Source: Pieris napi
Lineage: Eukaryota; Arthropoda; Insecta; Lepidoptera; Pieridae
Direction: 5' to 3'
Assembly (NCBI RefSeq): GCF_905475465.1
Contig: NC_062252.1
Location: forward strand, 9,548,001-9,612,000
Length of the DNA stretch: 64,000 nt
The position numbers were made by a program, and so were the translations under genes. The notes beneath the pieces are model-generated. The model saw only the letters and a list, made by a program, of their open reading frames with translations. It did not search any database and was not told the DNA's origin. This document shows, piece by piece, positions 32,964-47,800 of the stretch. The stretch's first letter is position 1. The number at the start of each line of letters is the position of its first letter.

Positions 32964-35900
32964 TCAGCTGATTAACGCTAGGATGAGAACCATTGATGGA
33001 TGTACTCCTGAGGAGTTCCCTCTTTGCATCGCCAGAGGATTTTCGCCTGCAATGATTTGAATATGGAAATCGGTTTCGAATGGTAAAGCGAGAGCGATGC
33101 TTTGATCATTGCTAAATGGATGTCGATCATTGGATATCTAGCACAGAATTTAGAACAGTTTTTGACTCGATTTTAAGCGAGTTATATTTAATCAATGGAA
33201 TTACTGTTGTTTATACATAACACTGATTAACTCAAAAGTGTAATATTATAACAATTCACAGCAGATCTAAGCAAGTCAAAGTTAGAAATTATATTTTTAT
33301 AAAACAATTTCTTACACACCAAACATATTTACTATAAATGAAATGCGTCTAGTTCATTTTATGTATATGCAATACAGCATCTTTAATCTTCTACCAAACT
33401 GGAATTGAGTTTTAAGAGATCATGTTTAATTCTTTTTATATTTGACATGCTCGAAACTATTTGAAAAAGGGGTTGGCATTTAAATTCCATATTTTACTGT
33501 ATTGTCATATATAAACAAAACTTCATTCCTAACTACCACGTATTTATGTATGAGGCTGATGGCGACAAATCTCGTGTTAACATATTATATACTATCTATA
33601 TCTTACCTCTTAGCACATGAACCGCTACAGCAGAAGCGGTGACATCGGCTAAAGCGCACGTGTAGTTACCAGAGTCATTTCTATTCGCATTGGCTATATA
33701 CAGTCTTGATAATGCGCCGTTAGATGTCGCCTCCGTTTTTACACTGAAACAATGTTTATACATTTAAAATAGGGTTTAAATTGTTTACAAAAATTGTACC
33801 AATATTTTGACGCGACGTCTTATAATTCGATGGAACCGGCTGCAAGCACGAAAAAACATGACGGCCTTACCTCGCTCTGAGGCGTTCCATTTAAGGCTTG
33901 AAGTGCAAGCGAGAGCGCGGAACGAGCGACAAAGAGGCACAATCGGCCTCCGCGTTCGACAACGTTCGTTCGTTAAAAAAATTACATAATTGTATTTATG
34001 CGTACAATTATCTCAATTTTTTGTGCCTCTTTGTCGCGCTCACGTTTGCACTTCAAGCCTTAAATGAAACGCCTCAGTGGTAACGCCGCATGAGTCATGT
34101 TTTTTCGTGCGTGCAGCCGGCTCCATCGAATTATAAGACGTTGTCACGTCAAAATGTATTATACAATAAATGATTATTTACGTGAGACACTGTGTGTTGA
34201 TATTAATTTAATAACGTATGATGTGATAAGTACGATACAAATAATATAAGAACTGACCAATTCATATGACTAATAATGTAAAATGTAAAATTCCTTTAAA
34301 GACAAATTTGCGTGCCATTGTGTGTGGCAGAGTATGCGAACTCACGATTATACCACCTTACACGTTTTTGTACCATAATTTTTCAATAAATTATTATTAT
34401 TATTAGAAATACGGCTATAGTAGTTCAGGCCACCTGATCGTTGCGCTGACCTGTTGTTCGTGAAACGAAATGACAGTTTAAATAACGGCTTTTGTTTTCC
34501 GGCACTGAGGATTCAAGGTAAAATAAAATAAAATATGTTTATTATGGTACATAAGATACAGGTATCACTTATTCCACGTCATTAAATTTGAATTTGTAGG
34601 CACCCCTACTCAAGACAGCCCTTTTATCAACTAGATAATCGTTAACTTTATAGTTAGCCTTTTTACACAGCTTTTCTTTAATACATTTCTTAAATTTATT
34701 AAAAGGCATAGATAAAAGAGCCTCTGGGATTTTATAAAAGAAGAGTATCCCTTTTCCCAAAAAAGAATGACTAACTTTAGATAGTCAGGTACGGGGAAAT
34801 TGCAGCCTGCGTTTGTTCCGAGTATTAACATTGTGCGTATGTTATATTCTAATAAACTTATCACTATTTTTGTATTCATACATAATATTTTCATAAATAT
34901 ATTGCGAGGGAAAGTTAAGTATATTAATTTCCTTGAATTTATCTCTAAGAGATTCCCTACATTTTAATACATAAGCAATATGAATCTACAAAATCAATAT
35001 AAAAAATTATAACGTCACTTGTATGAGATACAGTAGTTTTTGGAAAACTAATTTTAAAAACTAGACATGTATCAATTTTTCCGACAATTTTGTCAAACAA
35101 AAATTTCTCTTTGTTAACATTATGTCACAGACTCAGGTAAATTTAATTTCGCATCCCCATTCATTTCATATTCCAACAACGGAAAAATTCCCTCTATACA
35201 ACTAAAAACCTTCCATTTTAATTCCTTGCATATTTGAATACCGGTTACGGAATGCATGTGTGTATCAACTAAAAATTGTTACTATTTCTCTTTTTACATT
35301 CGGATTTTTAAAGCTTGCACGGCGTAATTATACAGACAACGCGTGTAATAAACACGTTTAAATTTGTAAAAAACGTATTTATTCAAATTAATTACTAGTA
35401 TTATCTTTTATTGACATAGCCTTTACACATTTAAAGAAAAAACTTTTTAACCGGATTAAAGTTACGTATTATTATAAATTTACAATTATTTAACATAATT
35501 TTAAATTTAACCAACGTTTCGCGTGCTTTACAGCGTGGTGGTGACTGAAGACGTGACGTGGTGGTAACTTTAATACGGTTAAAAAGTTTTTTCTTCACAT
35601 TAATTACTACAAAAAGACATGTATCAGGACGTATTGCTAATAATCGAGCTTTAAGAGGCTTTAAGAGTTTATTTGTAAAGAAAACCAGAATGTGAGTACA
35701 TAAAAATAAATCAGTAGCGTTACAACCTTTGTAGGTCTGGGCCTCATTTTTGAATCTGTTTCATGATCATTTGTCAATCTAATAGGCAAGTAGGTGATCA
35801 AACTGTCCCTGACATACGCTGTCGACTCTAAGGCAAGCCGGTTTGGTCGCGATGTTTTCCTTCACCGTACGAACGAGTGTTAAATGCGCACATAGAAAGA

Positions 35901-38900
35901 AAATCCATTGGTGTACAGCCGGGGATCGAACCTGTTGTAGGTTCTCTCTGATGAGAATCGCACGCTGAAGCCACTAGACCAACACTGCTGCTGTGAGTAC
36001 ATACGTCTATAACAAACCTAATTGTACCTGCCAGAATAATCGCAAACTCTGTGTATGCTGACGCACAACGCACTTTTACATTTCGTCCTAGACTGAGATT
36101 TCTGTGTCTCTGTGTGTAGGTAATCCTTCTGTGTCTGACACGCGATTATTTGGGCCTACCGGTGTCTTCCAGATGCTCTTCCGGTTTCACCAAGGTAGCG
36201 AGTTTACGCGTATAGAAAAAAAAAATATGTGCGTGTACTAGGTGTACACACGTAAGAAGTGAAACTTCTTATGACCTTATTTTTCGAAAAATGATCTACT
36301 ATATGCAACTTTACAGAAATTGGTTAAATAAAGTTAAATTAGATAAAGTTTAACAAAAGGCTTTTATTATCATAGACATAAATACAAATACAAAATTATT
36401 TCATTTTAACTTATTACTACTAAGATTATTACAGAATTTCATTGATTGTAATAGAATTAATATACTATATTATATAATATATATTAATAATAATTACTAT
36501 CATTGTTTTCGTTATTATATATTTTTGTATATATAATAACGAATGGCTTCGAATCTCTTCGGATCAAGCGTGGTAAAATGTGCCGGTCAATTTTTTTCCA
36601 ACGCCGATAAAGAAGTTTGACTTCAAAAAGCAACATGGCGCGTAACCGAAAAATGTGACGCGTAACGAAAAAATGTTACACAAATTTTTTTTCCAACCCC
36701 GATAAAGAAGTTTCACTTCAAAAATAGTGCACGTAATTTGAATGTAAGACGTCAGGACTGGCATACTCGAGCCATAGGTTCAACCATAAAAATCGGCAAC
36801 TAAATATCGCGCGTCTCGTCATGGTCATCGTTTCGAAAATTGGGAACAAAGCTAACAAACTATTGTAACGTTTTACGATAGACCGTTACGGTTTGGTTTT
36901 TAATTAGTTTCCTAGTGTGTCCAATACGCTAAAAACATTTAACCCTTTACGGCAAGTGATGCCAATTAATTAACGGCGTGCTAACAACCCTTATTTGAAA
37001 TTTGCAAAGATGAATGGGGGTGGTTCTAATTAACTTTAAGATTAATAAACATTGAATATATTTGGTTTAATTAAAGCTAGATATTTTATTTATTTAACCA
37101 TGAATTTGTTTGCGATTATTTTGAGTATTTACCTTAGAGGGAAAGACTTAAACATGTAGTCTATATTATCTATACTAATATTATAAAGAGGAAACATTTG
37201 TGTTTTTGTATGTATGTTAGTGATGTTTTCATACAAAAACTACTGGACTGATTTCAAAACATCTTTCACCATTAGAAAGCTGGGTCATTCTGACTGACAT
37301 ACCCTATTTTACATTTTCAAAAATAATAGGAATCATCATTTTTCTCCATCGCGCCAAAAGAAGTATAACTTCAAAAATTACGAAATAGATACAGAAATTT
37401 GGTGCCCACACCTAAAATATTGTAGAGCCACTGGTTTTTACATTTGAGCCATTTATATATTCACTCAAGATGTAACAGCAAGAAGTTGGACTTGGCAGTA
37501 TTACCAACATATCAACTTAATAGTACAAGTTCAGTACAAACAAGATGTTTGCATAAATATCCTTATCATAAATTAAATATTACCGTCCGTTTTGCACGGT
37601 TGGAATAATATTTTAAATTGTAGGAATATGATGGTAAAATAATTTTAGATAGATAGTAGTTTTGGTGTTTAATAGTTACAAATTAACTATTATTGTATTA
37701 GTATTAACTAAACAACATTAATCTTAAATATAATTAAAAATCTTAAATCTCTCTTATTTTTTAAATCAATTAATTTTAATCTGTTATGTTTTTTTGACAT
37801 AATAACCGTCAACTGTGTGTGTGTGTGTGTTATATTCAAATACAGATCCTCTTTTTGCTGAAACTAGCTTAAGGAATATTAATAATTTCATAAGTGACGT
37901 TTTAGTCTCTTCTTAAATGGTCTGCCAAAAGGATTTCATGAATACCGTGAGATTATCATTTAGAAAAGGGAACAAAAACGGATGAAATGCATGTAAGCCA
38001 AATAATAAACGTTTTTCTCTCAGTAAAACCTAAACGTGTGCAGATATGCGATAATAGAACAGAGAAATCCACTCTGGAATTAAAACCGTAATTCTTCAAT
38101 CTCTCACGTTTCGCAGTTTCTAAGCGTGAATTTTAAGGAATTTCTAAATTGCTTGACTAGACAGAATTTTACGAAGTCATCGCTTTAAAAGTCCACGTTT
38201 AAAACGTCTGCAAGAAGCTTATTTTAACAGAATAAACCGTGCACAGATGTTTACTTAGAACGTCTTTATTGTTTTGGAAATTTCAATTCTATTTTGTCGC
38301 CATCTTTAAAATATTTCTTTAGTTTCACTTACTTCGTACTATTTAGTACAAGGCGCACGTAAAGAATACATTGAGTTAGAAATTGTTCATAATGTTATTA
38401 AACATTGTTAAATTTTGACCTGCCAGAGCAAAGGACTTTTTCCAACGAGTACTGTCACGCACTGCTCTTCTCCATTGATAGGCAGTTAACCAACTGTCTT
38501 TCCATCGTGGACTGTGGTCCTACGTATCAATGGTCTCTGGGATATCAGGTCGAAACCTTTTGGCTCCATTTTCTATGTATTTAAGCAAATTAGAAGATGA
38601 AATTAGTTTACATCCAATCGGAAGCTTCACTGTCCTATGCATTCTTGAATCAGTCCTTAAATAACCAAGCTTTGAATTGCACCGTTTATGAGATATATTA
38701 TGCTATCGTTAGAGATAAATAAAATTAAAAATAAATGATTCTGTAAATGTAAGACACTATAGGCGATGTTATATGATATGATATATCCGATGGCGCTATG
38801 ATCATCTATTGCACTGTCAAGTAGGTGATGAGTCTTCTCTAAGGTGATGGCATGACATGTGTCGCCGAGCAAGTGTTAGATGCCCACGTAGAAAGCACGT

Positions 38901-41900
38901 TTGGTGCACAGCCGGGGTTCGAACCGGTACTACTTCTAAGATAAGAGCAATACGCTGAATTCCAATGGCCAACATCGCTTATAATACTGTAGGTATATTG
39001 CTCTTAAATTATATAGAAATATTAACATAAAAAACATAACAGTACCTACTTTATCTGTTTCAGCAGCTTTTTAGGATTAATCGATAGTTTTTTTTTTTCA
39101 GATTAAAAAACTTAATGCTATTTTCAAAATGCACTAATTATAATGCCATTTTGTAGGTCATAATAATTTGAGATCCCTTTATATCTCTTGTAGCAATCAA
39201 CTTCTGAACCTTGAAACCATTTCAAAGAACGTATCCATAATTGTTCAAATCGGTCCTTTCGAGAATTTAAGATACACACAGAGATACCACCCAATTGAGC
39301 CTCCTTCTCGAGAGTCGATTAAGAAATACAAAGCTAAAACATTCAGTGTCAAAGAGAAAATAAACAACTACATGCTATTACAAGCCATTAATTTAGGAAA
39401 GGTTAAATTCAAAGAAAAAATATGAATAATGAATGAGTGAAAACGGTGAAGGAAAATAATTTGCGAATGTTAATTTACGAAAACGTTCTTAACGTTTAGA
39501 AGTCTGTTTTAATATTATATCATTTTAATGGAATTGTTTAATAGAAACTTTAATATTCATTGTTTGAATAGCAGTGCTTATCAATAGCTTGTAATGTAAT
39601 GTAAGAACATTTGTGAGGTTATGTAAGGTTAAATTTGTGTATTAATTTACTTCATAAAGTAGTGTTGGCCTAGTGGCTTCAGTGTGCGACTCTCATCCCT
39701 AAGTTCGTAGGTTCGATCCCCGGCTGTGTCTCAATGGACTTTCTTTCTATGTGCGCATTAAACATTCGCTGGAACGGTAAAGGTAAACATCGTGAGGAAA
39801 CCGGCTTGCCTTAGACCCAAAAAGTTGACGGCGTGCTTCAGGCACAGAAGGCTGATCACCTGATACAGAAATCTGAGGCCCAGACCTAAAAAGGTTGTAG
39901 CGCCACTGATTATTATTATTTTTGTGTTGAAAATAAATTGTCATTGAAGTCGATTAAAAGTTAATTGAACTGAAATTCTGTAAATACTTTACTAAAATGT
40001 TGAAATTTCTTTAAATTAAAACTATAAACATACCTGACACCACCTCTTTTTGTGTCGTAGTTCAGCAAGCGGCCCCCATGCTTCCAGTTGACTTGCTTAG
40101 CGGGCTGAGGTACCTCACTGACAATACACCTGAGTTCTATTATTGAACCTTCTTTGTAAAACTTGTCCTGCAGCGGTTGGCCGCGTTCATCGATTATTTC
40201 CACTTTCGGAACTGAAAAGAAATGTACAATGTAAGTGATAAATATTTGTCCATTTATGCCTATTTATTACATAAACAATTCATACATAGGAAGATAAATT
40301 TATATTATACTAGCAGACCGGCCAAGCGTTGCTGTGGCTAAGGTTTTAGTTATATTACATAGTAGTAACCTATTCAAGGGAAACGGTAGGAGAACACCAG
40401 TCATGGGGACCACCATGCTTTTTTGGTGGTAATGCCATTAAATTGTAGCTTATTTGAAACGTTGGTACTTTCAACACAGCGCCATCTGTTAGAATTGTAA
40501 CTATGAAATAATAAACTATTCTTTTGCAATAAAATAATATTGCGGGTATACATTGAGATGTAAGCTATCCTATCTTTTAAGTTAGATCAAACTGCACACG
40601 GTGTGTAAATTTTATTGATATCGGTTCGGTAGTTTAGGAAGTCCATAGCGGACAAACAATGTGACTTATATATATTAAAATAGATATATATATATATATT
40701 TTGATCCTGTAATTTTAATAAAATCTGATATGTCATCTGCCTGGGGTTAGGAAATCTCCAATTATGTCCAATCACAATCGTATAATGCCGCTGGTAATGG
40801 TTGAAATTCTTATTGAATGTGAATGCGATAAAAAAAATCAACATCTATTTATATTTGATGCTTATCTAACAATCAAGTTTCATACATCTAAATGTATGTA
40901 AACTGAGTCCCCAGAGAGTTCAGACACTATATTGTCTGTCTTTGTTCTGTAGTAAAAGTCTTCTGTGCCACGCAATTCAAAATTATATTTTTATCTGAAA
41001 ATTTCTCCAAGTGTTGGAAACTAAATCCTTCATATCCATTGATATACAAAAAACCCAAGATGCACGTCACGTCACTCAACGTCAAAAAAACGTCCTCAAA
41101 AAATGAGCGCAACATTCTAAATTGTGCGCTCATTTCAAATAGTCTCGCGTCTAATAAGTGGAGTCGATGTTATTTATTTGTGTTTTTTTTATAAATAAAT
41201 TTATGTACTTTTGAACTTTTTTGTGTGTAGTTTTTGACAAATATATTTACGCTATATAAAGTGTAGGTCAGGAGGTAGCCAATTTAACATTTTTTTTTAA
41301 TTTAAAGAAAAAACTTTTTAACCGGATTAATGTTATGTATTATTATAAATTTACAACTATTTAACATCCAACACCTTTTGTCTTCAGACACCGTGATCAC
41401 GCACGCTGTAAAGCACCCGAAACGTCGGATAAATTTAAAATTATGTTAAATAGTTGTAAATAAAAAACCCTCCATCCTACCGACCACGGTCGGTTGTAAA
41501 ATTTTATTACTTTAAGTACGTATACACTGCGTTCTAATAACAACTTTAAGCAATTCGCGTAAGGTTGATTTTGCAATAATATATGCTTGTAACATATACT
41601 GTTATAGACATACTGTTATAGAAAGGGACAGAAATAGTGTTTCGGGACACTTTCGAGCGCTACTTTTATTCGAGACTGTGCATCTTGGGTTTTTTGTATA
41701 TCAATGTTCATATCCTACTCAAGTCCTATCATCATCACAACTTTAAGATTTTAGAAAATAACTAAATAGATTCATTAATTTAAAAAGGAAACGAACATTA
41801 ATGGATCAAAGTTCAAAGTAAGTTTGCGGGTTACATTTAGTCTTTGATGAATTAATAAGTAACATTGAGTTAAAACATTATTTACTCTGAGGTCCGATCC

Positions 41901-44848
41901 AGAGGACGTGAGTTGATTTTTTGTTCTCACACAGTCATTTCGTTTTACCACAGTAAGTATAATTTTGTTCCACGTTGTTAATTGTTTACCCTCAAATATT
42001 AATACCCGAAAAACCCTTAAAATTTATTTTTTTGCCAACATGGGATGTGATTACTTAGCTTCAAAAATTTAAGATTGATGTAATAGAAGGTATAAAAACG
42101 TTTTTTTTTATTTATGTTTGTTGTAATGTTTCCGTTTCGGTTTTTCTTCTATATATATAAAAATGAAACCCGTTTTCCGTTGTCACGACATAACATGAAA
42201 ACGGCTTGACCGATTTATCTGATTTTTTTTCTTTCGGAGAAAAATTAAAAAAAATTGAGTAAAAAGTCTAAAAACAACACTTTTCTATATTCCCATACAA
42301 AATATTCGTAATAATACTTAAAAGTCAATTTGAACTTTAATACCATAGCATAAAGTTCAAGGGTTAGTGGAGGGGTTCCGGGAAGGTAAATTTTTATTTT
42401 TTGACATAATGTATTTGTAGTCTTATCAATTTTCTTTTTTTTATCTTACTAGCTAGACTGGTGTCCCGAATAGCAGAATAAGTATTTTAAACAAATAAAG
42501 AATCGACTGTTAGGCGGTACGATGTTCGCCAGGCCAGCTAGTAGTTTATAAATATACCAAATTCTCAGAGACTTACGTGAGTCTTAGCTAAAACATGATT
42601 CTGAATCTCACATTTACAGCGGTTAGAATCGCTGATTTAGGATTACCAAAATCGCTTACTTAGGAAAATTAAGACAAATTAAAAAAAAACACCTCATTTA
42701 TGATCTTTCACTGCCCTAAGCTTCCATATATCAGGTTATCTGTAAATTTTCTAGCTGTTTCGCGATCTTTAGATATTCAATTATTTATTTACGATATCTA
42801 TTGGAAGAGTCTTCGAGTAATCGAAGAGTCAAAACTAAGCGCTAAGTAGGTCGATCAAATACTATTACAAGAAGTCGAAGTAAGAAGTAGACATGGGGAG
42901 AAATTGGCGGTGTCATTCAAAAAAAGGCAAAAAGGCAAAAATCATTCCGGAACTGTTACAATAATTATTTTATGATTATATAATCTATTAAAAATTAATA
43001 GATCTTCCAACTAGAGTCTTTAAAAATTGACTTGGTGTATTACTTTTGGAAAAAAATTGATAATGATATGTACGATACAAATAATATAAGAACTGACCAA
43101 TTCACATGACTAAAATGTGAATTGAAAACTTAAAATTTGCGCGCCATTGTACCACCTTACAAATTTTTGCACCATATTCTTGCAATAAATTATTATTATA
43201 TTTCGCTGTTATTATTTTTGTTTATCACCGTACAGCGTTGCAGACATATACATATAGTTTAAAAAAAAAACATTGCGATAAACATATAGAGTATCTTGTG
43301 ACGCTGTGAGGCCTTCTCGTAAATGTGGATACTTTTATTTCATGTTTGTTAACTAGCGTAGTGTCAATGTTGGGTTAGCTTCAGCATGCGACTCTCTAAA
43401 ACTAACTTATGTTTACAATTTCAACTCTCACGTGAATATGAGATTAGTAAGGATTTTAATGTTGATTTTGTTAATGTTTAAATGTTACGAGCAATATTGG
43501 CCTAGCTTAAGGACCTATCTGGTCGCCAAATTCCAAAAAAGTACATTGTTTCTTTCCATGTTTCGTCATCGTTGCTTGAAGTAGGGCAAATGGAAAAAAA
43601 TATGGTGGAGTTGAGTAGTTTATGTATCCATTTTGAAAGATCGTTACACAAATAACGCTCGATAGAAAAAAAATCCAAACATAGCCAATTTTTGACACTT
43701 TTAATTTATTTTATGACGAAAATGTATATAGAACATGATTTTGAAATTTACACGATATATTTTATCGCAAGCCAAGTAATCCATTTTAGAAAAAAAATTG
43801 ATAAAATTACATTAATTTAATGTTTTACATAACTAATTCTTATTACGGGCCGGCGCACCTCAGTGCACCAGCTCTCCACAGCGCACCGCGAGACACTGAC
43901 ACAGCAATTTGTGCTGGGATAGGGCCTTAAAGGTGCAACTTTCATTCCTGTGATCGTATGTTTACTTATGTACCAATGGACTTTCTGTCTATGCTTTTTA
44001 ATTAATAATCGCAGGTACGGCAAAAGCAAAGAAACCAGCATACCTAAGACCCAAATCGACGTGTATCAAATACAGAAGGCACAAAATGTGAGACCAGGGT
44101 TGTAGCGCAACTTGTAATTAGTCTTGTTTTAATTTTTATACCTTTACTTGCCATAAGCATCAGCCCTTAAAATAAATAAAACCTTTTTACAAATTTCAAA
44201 AACTTTAAATGATCATTAACAACATACATATAATAACAAAAAAAAAACACACGTGTCTATAAAAATCGTATATAATTTACACAATACATAGTTGATATTT
44301 TAATATTTGCAGATCAACGAATATTTTTATTTTGTTATAATTTAATAACACGTTGTACATAACTAAAAAGAAATCAGTGGCGCTACAACCTCTTTGGGTC
44401 TTGGCCTCAGATTTCTATATCTGTTTCAAGATCATTTTTAAATCTAATAGGCAAGTAGGTGATCAGTCTCCAGGGCCTCGACTCACGACACACGCCGTCG
44501 ACTTTTTGGGTCTAAGATATGTCGGTTTCCTCACAATGTTTTCCTTCACCGTTCGTGCAAATGTTAAATGCGCACATAAAAAGAAAGTCCACAGCCGGGG
44601 ATCGCACCTACGACCTCAGGTATGAGAGTTGCACGCCGAAGCCACTAGGCCAACACTGCTCTGCACATGTACACAACTAACCTACATTAAATTTAAATTT
44701 TCGTACTTAGTGAATGTAGGTAATTGTTTGAGATATAAAGTATAATTGAACCGAATCATTTGATAATAAGAATCTTCATTTTTACACGTTTTATATTAGC
44801 TCCACCTGTATGTATGTATGTATGTATGTATGTATGTATGTATGTATG

Positions 44849-44879
<31 letters not shown>

Positions 44880-47800
44880 CCGACTCCTTCGGACTAGATT
44901 TTGACCCACTTTTAACGGACAGATTTAATTCAAACTTTGCGCACCTGTCAAAGATCGATGACAATGCAATAATCAGAAAAAAAATAAAAAAAATTTAACT
45001 AAAAAATAAATAATAGTTTAAAAAAACTAAAAAACGCGTGGGTTGCTCGATAGACGAAAAATATAGCACAGGGCGCCCCACGCTTTTTCACAATAATACC
45101 AGTATTTTTTGTTCATTACCATTTTCAGCCTAAATTAGGAATTATTTTTCACTTTTTAGTTTGATGTGCTTTAAAAGCGCGTTTTTTTAGTTTTTTAAAC
45201 TATTATTTATTATTATGTGAAACTAGTAACTGTTAAAATAAATTTCATTCGGATTCACTTGACTTAACTGTTGTAGTTAACTGTAATATCAAGACCTAGA
45301 AGTGAGTTTATCCTGAGCTTAACTGAGAGGCATAAACGTGTAATTGAAGACGACATAAGGGAGGATTAAGGACAACCACAGAGCACATAAAACAGTTGTT
45401 TCCTGTTTCTTAATTTAACTTGTGGTTACCCGGAAATGGACGCTTAGTGGCTAAGCGAAGCGTAATCAATTGAGATTTATTTATTGATTAAAGTTCACCA
45501 CATCTATAGTATATGTTACAAGCTATCTATTCTAAAACACATGACAATTATGGTGAACATATATGTTACAAAAAATCGGTTGTCTGTAAAGTCGGTTTAC
45601 TGACGATAGTTGAACGTGACAACGTCATAAAAAAATATTGATGGGATGGTTGCATTTCTCAAAAAAAAAAAAAATTGTTTGATAGGTATTTTGTATGGAT
45701 ATAGAGAAGGAGGTAAATGGAAATCACAATTGAATTGATCAAGTTACATTTATTTGTACGCATAAATACAATTATGTCAATTTTAAATGGAACGCCTCAG
45801 AGCGAGGTAACGTCTCAGAGCGAGGTGACGCCTCAGAGCGAGGTTACGCCGCATGAGTCATGTTTTTTCGTGCATGCAGCCGGCTCCATCGAATTATAAG
45901 ACGTTGTCACGTCAAAAATTAAAATATAACAAAATTTACTTGTAATTTTTTGCTTAATAATACGGATTAGGTATCAGCCTTGCGATTCTGTAACTCACTT
46001 TTCGAACTCGCACAGCGGTTTTCGCAGCGGCGGTCTCGCTCAAATCAGTCGTGAAGCAGTCACTTTACGGTTTGGCATTCTGATAAACAATAAACTAAGA
46101 GCTCCCTCCTTATCGAAAAGTGAGTTACAGAATCGCAAGGTAGGGATGAAAGTTGCTGGCCAACATTAAAATTATTTTATTAATATTATGAATATGAATT
46201 CACGTGAAAATTGTAAGCATTTTTTATATCAATAATAAAACCGACATTCAAATTATTTTATTTCATATCCACGTGAAAATTGTAAGCATTATATTATATG
46301 GGAATAAAAAATTATGCAAATATGAATGAGAGAACCGTTCATCACAAATATAAATTGACTTTTACAAGTAAAACGTCTGAAAATATTATGAACATTTTTA
46401 TCCCATCTAATACATAAAATTCTAGTGTCACAATGTTCATTATACTCCTCCGAAACGGCTCTACCGATTCTTATGAAATTTTTATACATATTCAGTAAGT
46501 TTTAGAATCGGCTTCTCAATCCAAAATTGATTTTTTTATTTTTTAGACAGTTATTTTGTTTTTATTTTTTATGATACAGCATACAAAAATACATCCAATC
46601 CTGTGTTTAAATTAACCCCTATTTTTTATTTGTTAAATTAAAACTTATGACATGAACTTAGAGGTTTATATACAGAACAATTCACAGAAAAACCTAAAAA
46701 GTTTTCATTCCGGAAAACCAAACAGTCTCTGGGTAGCATAGCAAAATGTTTCTTGTACTATGTAGGTATGCACTAAAAAGTACGTTTAAGTTAGTTTTTA
46801 GATATAAAAAAAGTTCATAAATATATAAATTATACCATTATAAAAGATTTTCATATAACGAAGAGTGTATAAAAAAATTGATTGCGATCGATCAATATTA
46901 GTGTAGTTTGTTTCTCAGAACAAAGAAAAATTATTAATTTGTTATTATTTGTTTCTTTGGTTTTTATTTTTTATGTATGTTTTCTTTAAATGTCAAATAC
47001 TCCACATATATTATTTCCAATCAATATTTATTCTGTGGGCTGCTGGTCCCGAGTAATCCGGGCCAGTTCGAACACGGTTAAGTTAAGTCCGACGACCGTT
47101 TTTATCCAAATTGTTATTTGCTCAGGTGTTGATAGTATCAAATTGTTTTCCACGATAATATTTTCGTTCCTACCCTCATTTTCTGTTAATTATTCATAGC
47201 CATTACGTATATTTACGGAGCTGGATTCGTTTTTATTTATATTGAAATTTTTCGAATCTTTTTTGAATGCTCTTAAAACCTTATAGATACTTAAATAGTA
47301 TTAAACGATAACTATAAAAAGGATTCCCCTACCCAATAGACAACTTAATTTTCAATTTTGGGGTTGCTAAACGAAAATCAATGTTTATTGCGTCCCTACT
47401 TGGCATTCCTGAGGCTTAACGGCTCATACAGGGTGTCTGGGCAGTAAAAGGCTCGTGTAGGCTGTTAGAACGCATTTACGATCCTCACATACCATACTGC
47501 ATATAATTGCTTCTCATAATGATAAGGCAGCGTTCACGTTCGATCTTGGGGTTTCATTTACGACTGTTTAATCTACGTTAAGATATCTCACATCACAAAG
47601 TGTTTCGGTAGTAAGTAAGTAGTGTATTTAAAGAACACACCAGAGTTGATATCGACTAAAAGATAAAGGGTTTTTGCAGAAATGACTCACGGTGTCCTCA
47701 ATTTCGCCGGATTGTTTGTCTTGAGATTTTAATTTGGATAATATTGGATCCCAGGTGTTTGGTAATTTAAGGATTTTTTTGAAGTTATACTTCTTAAGGC

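Noticed and set aside
44810..44998. ORF coding MYVCMYVC repeats
   Set aside because: Translation of a TATG microsatellite.
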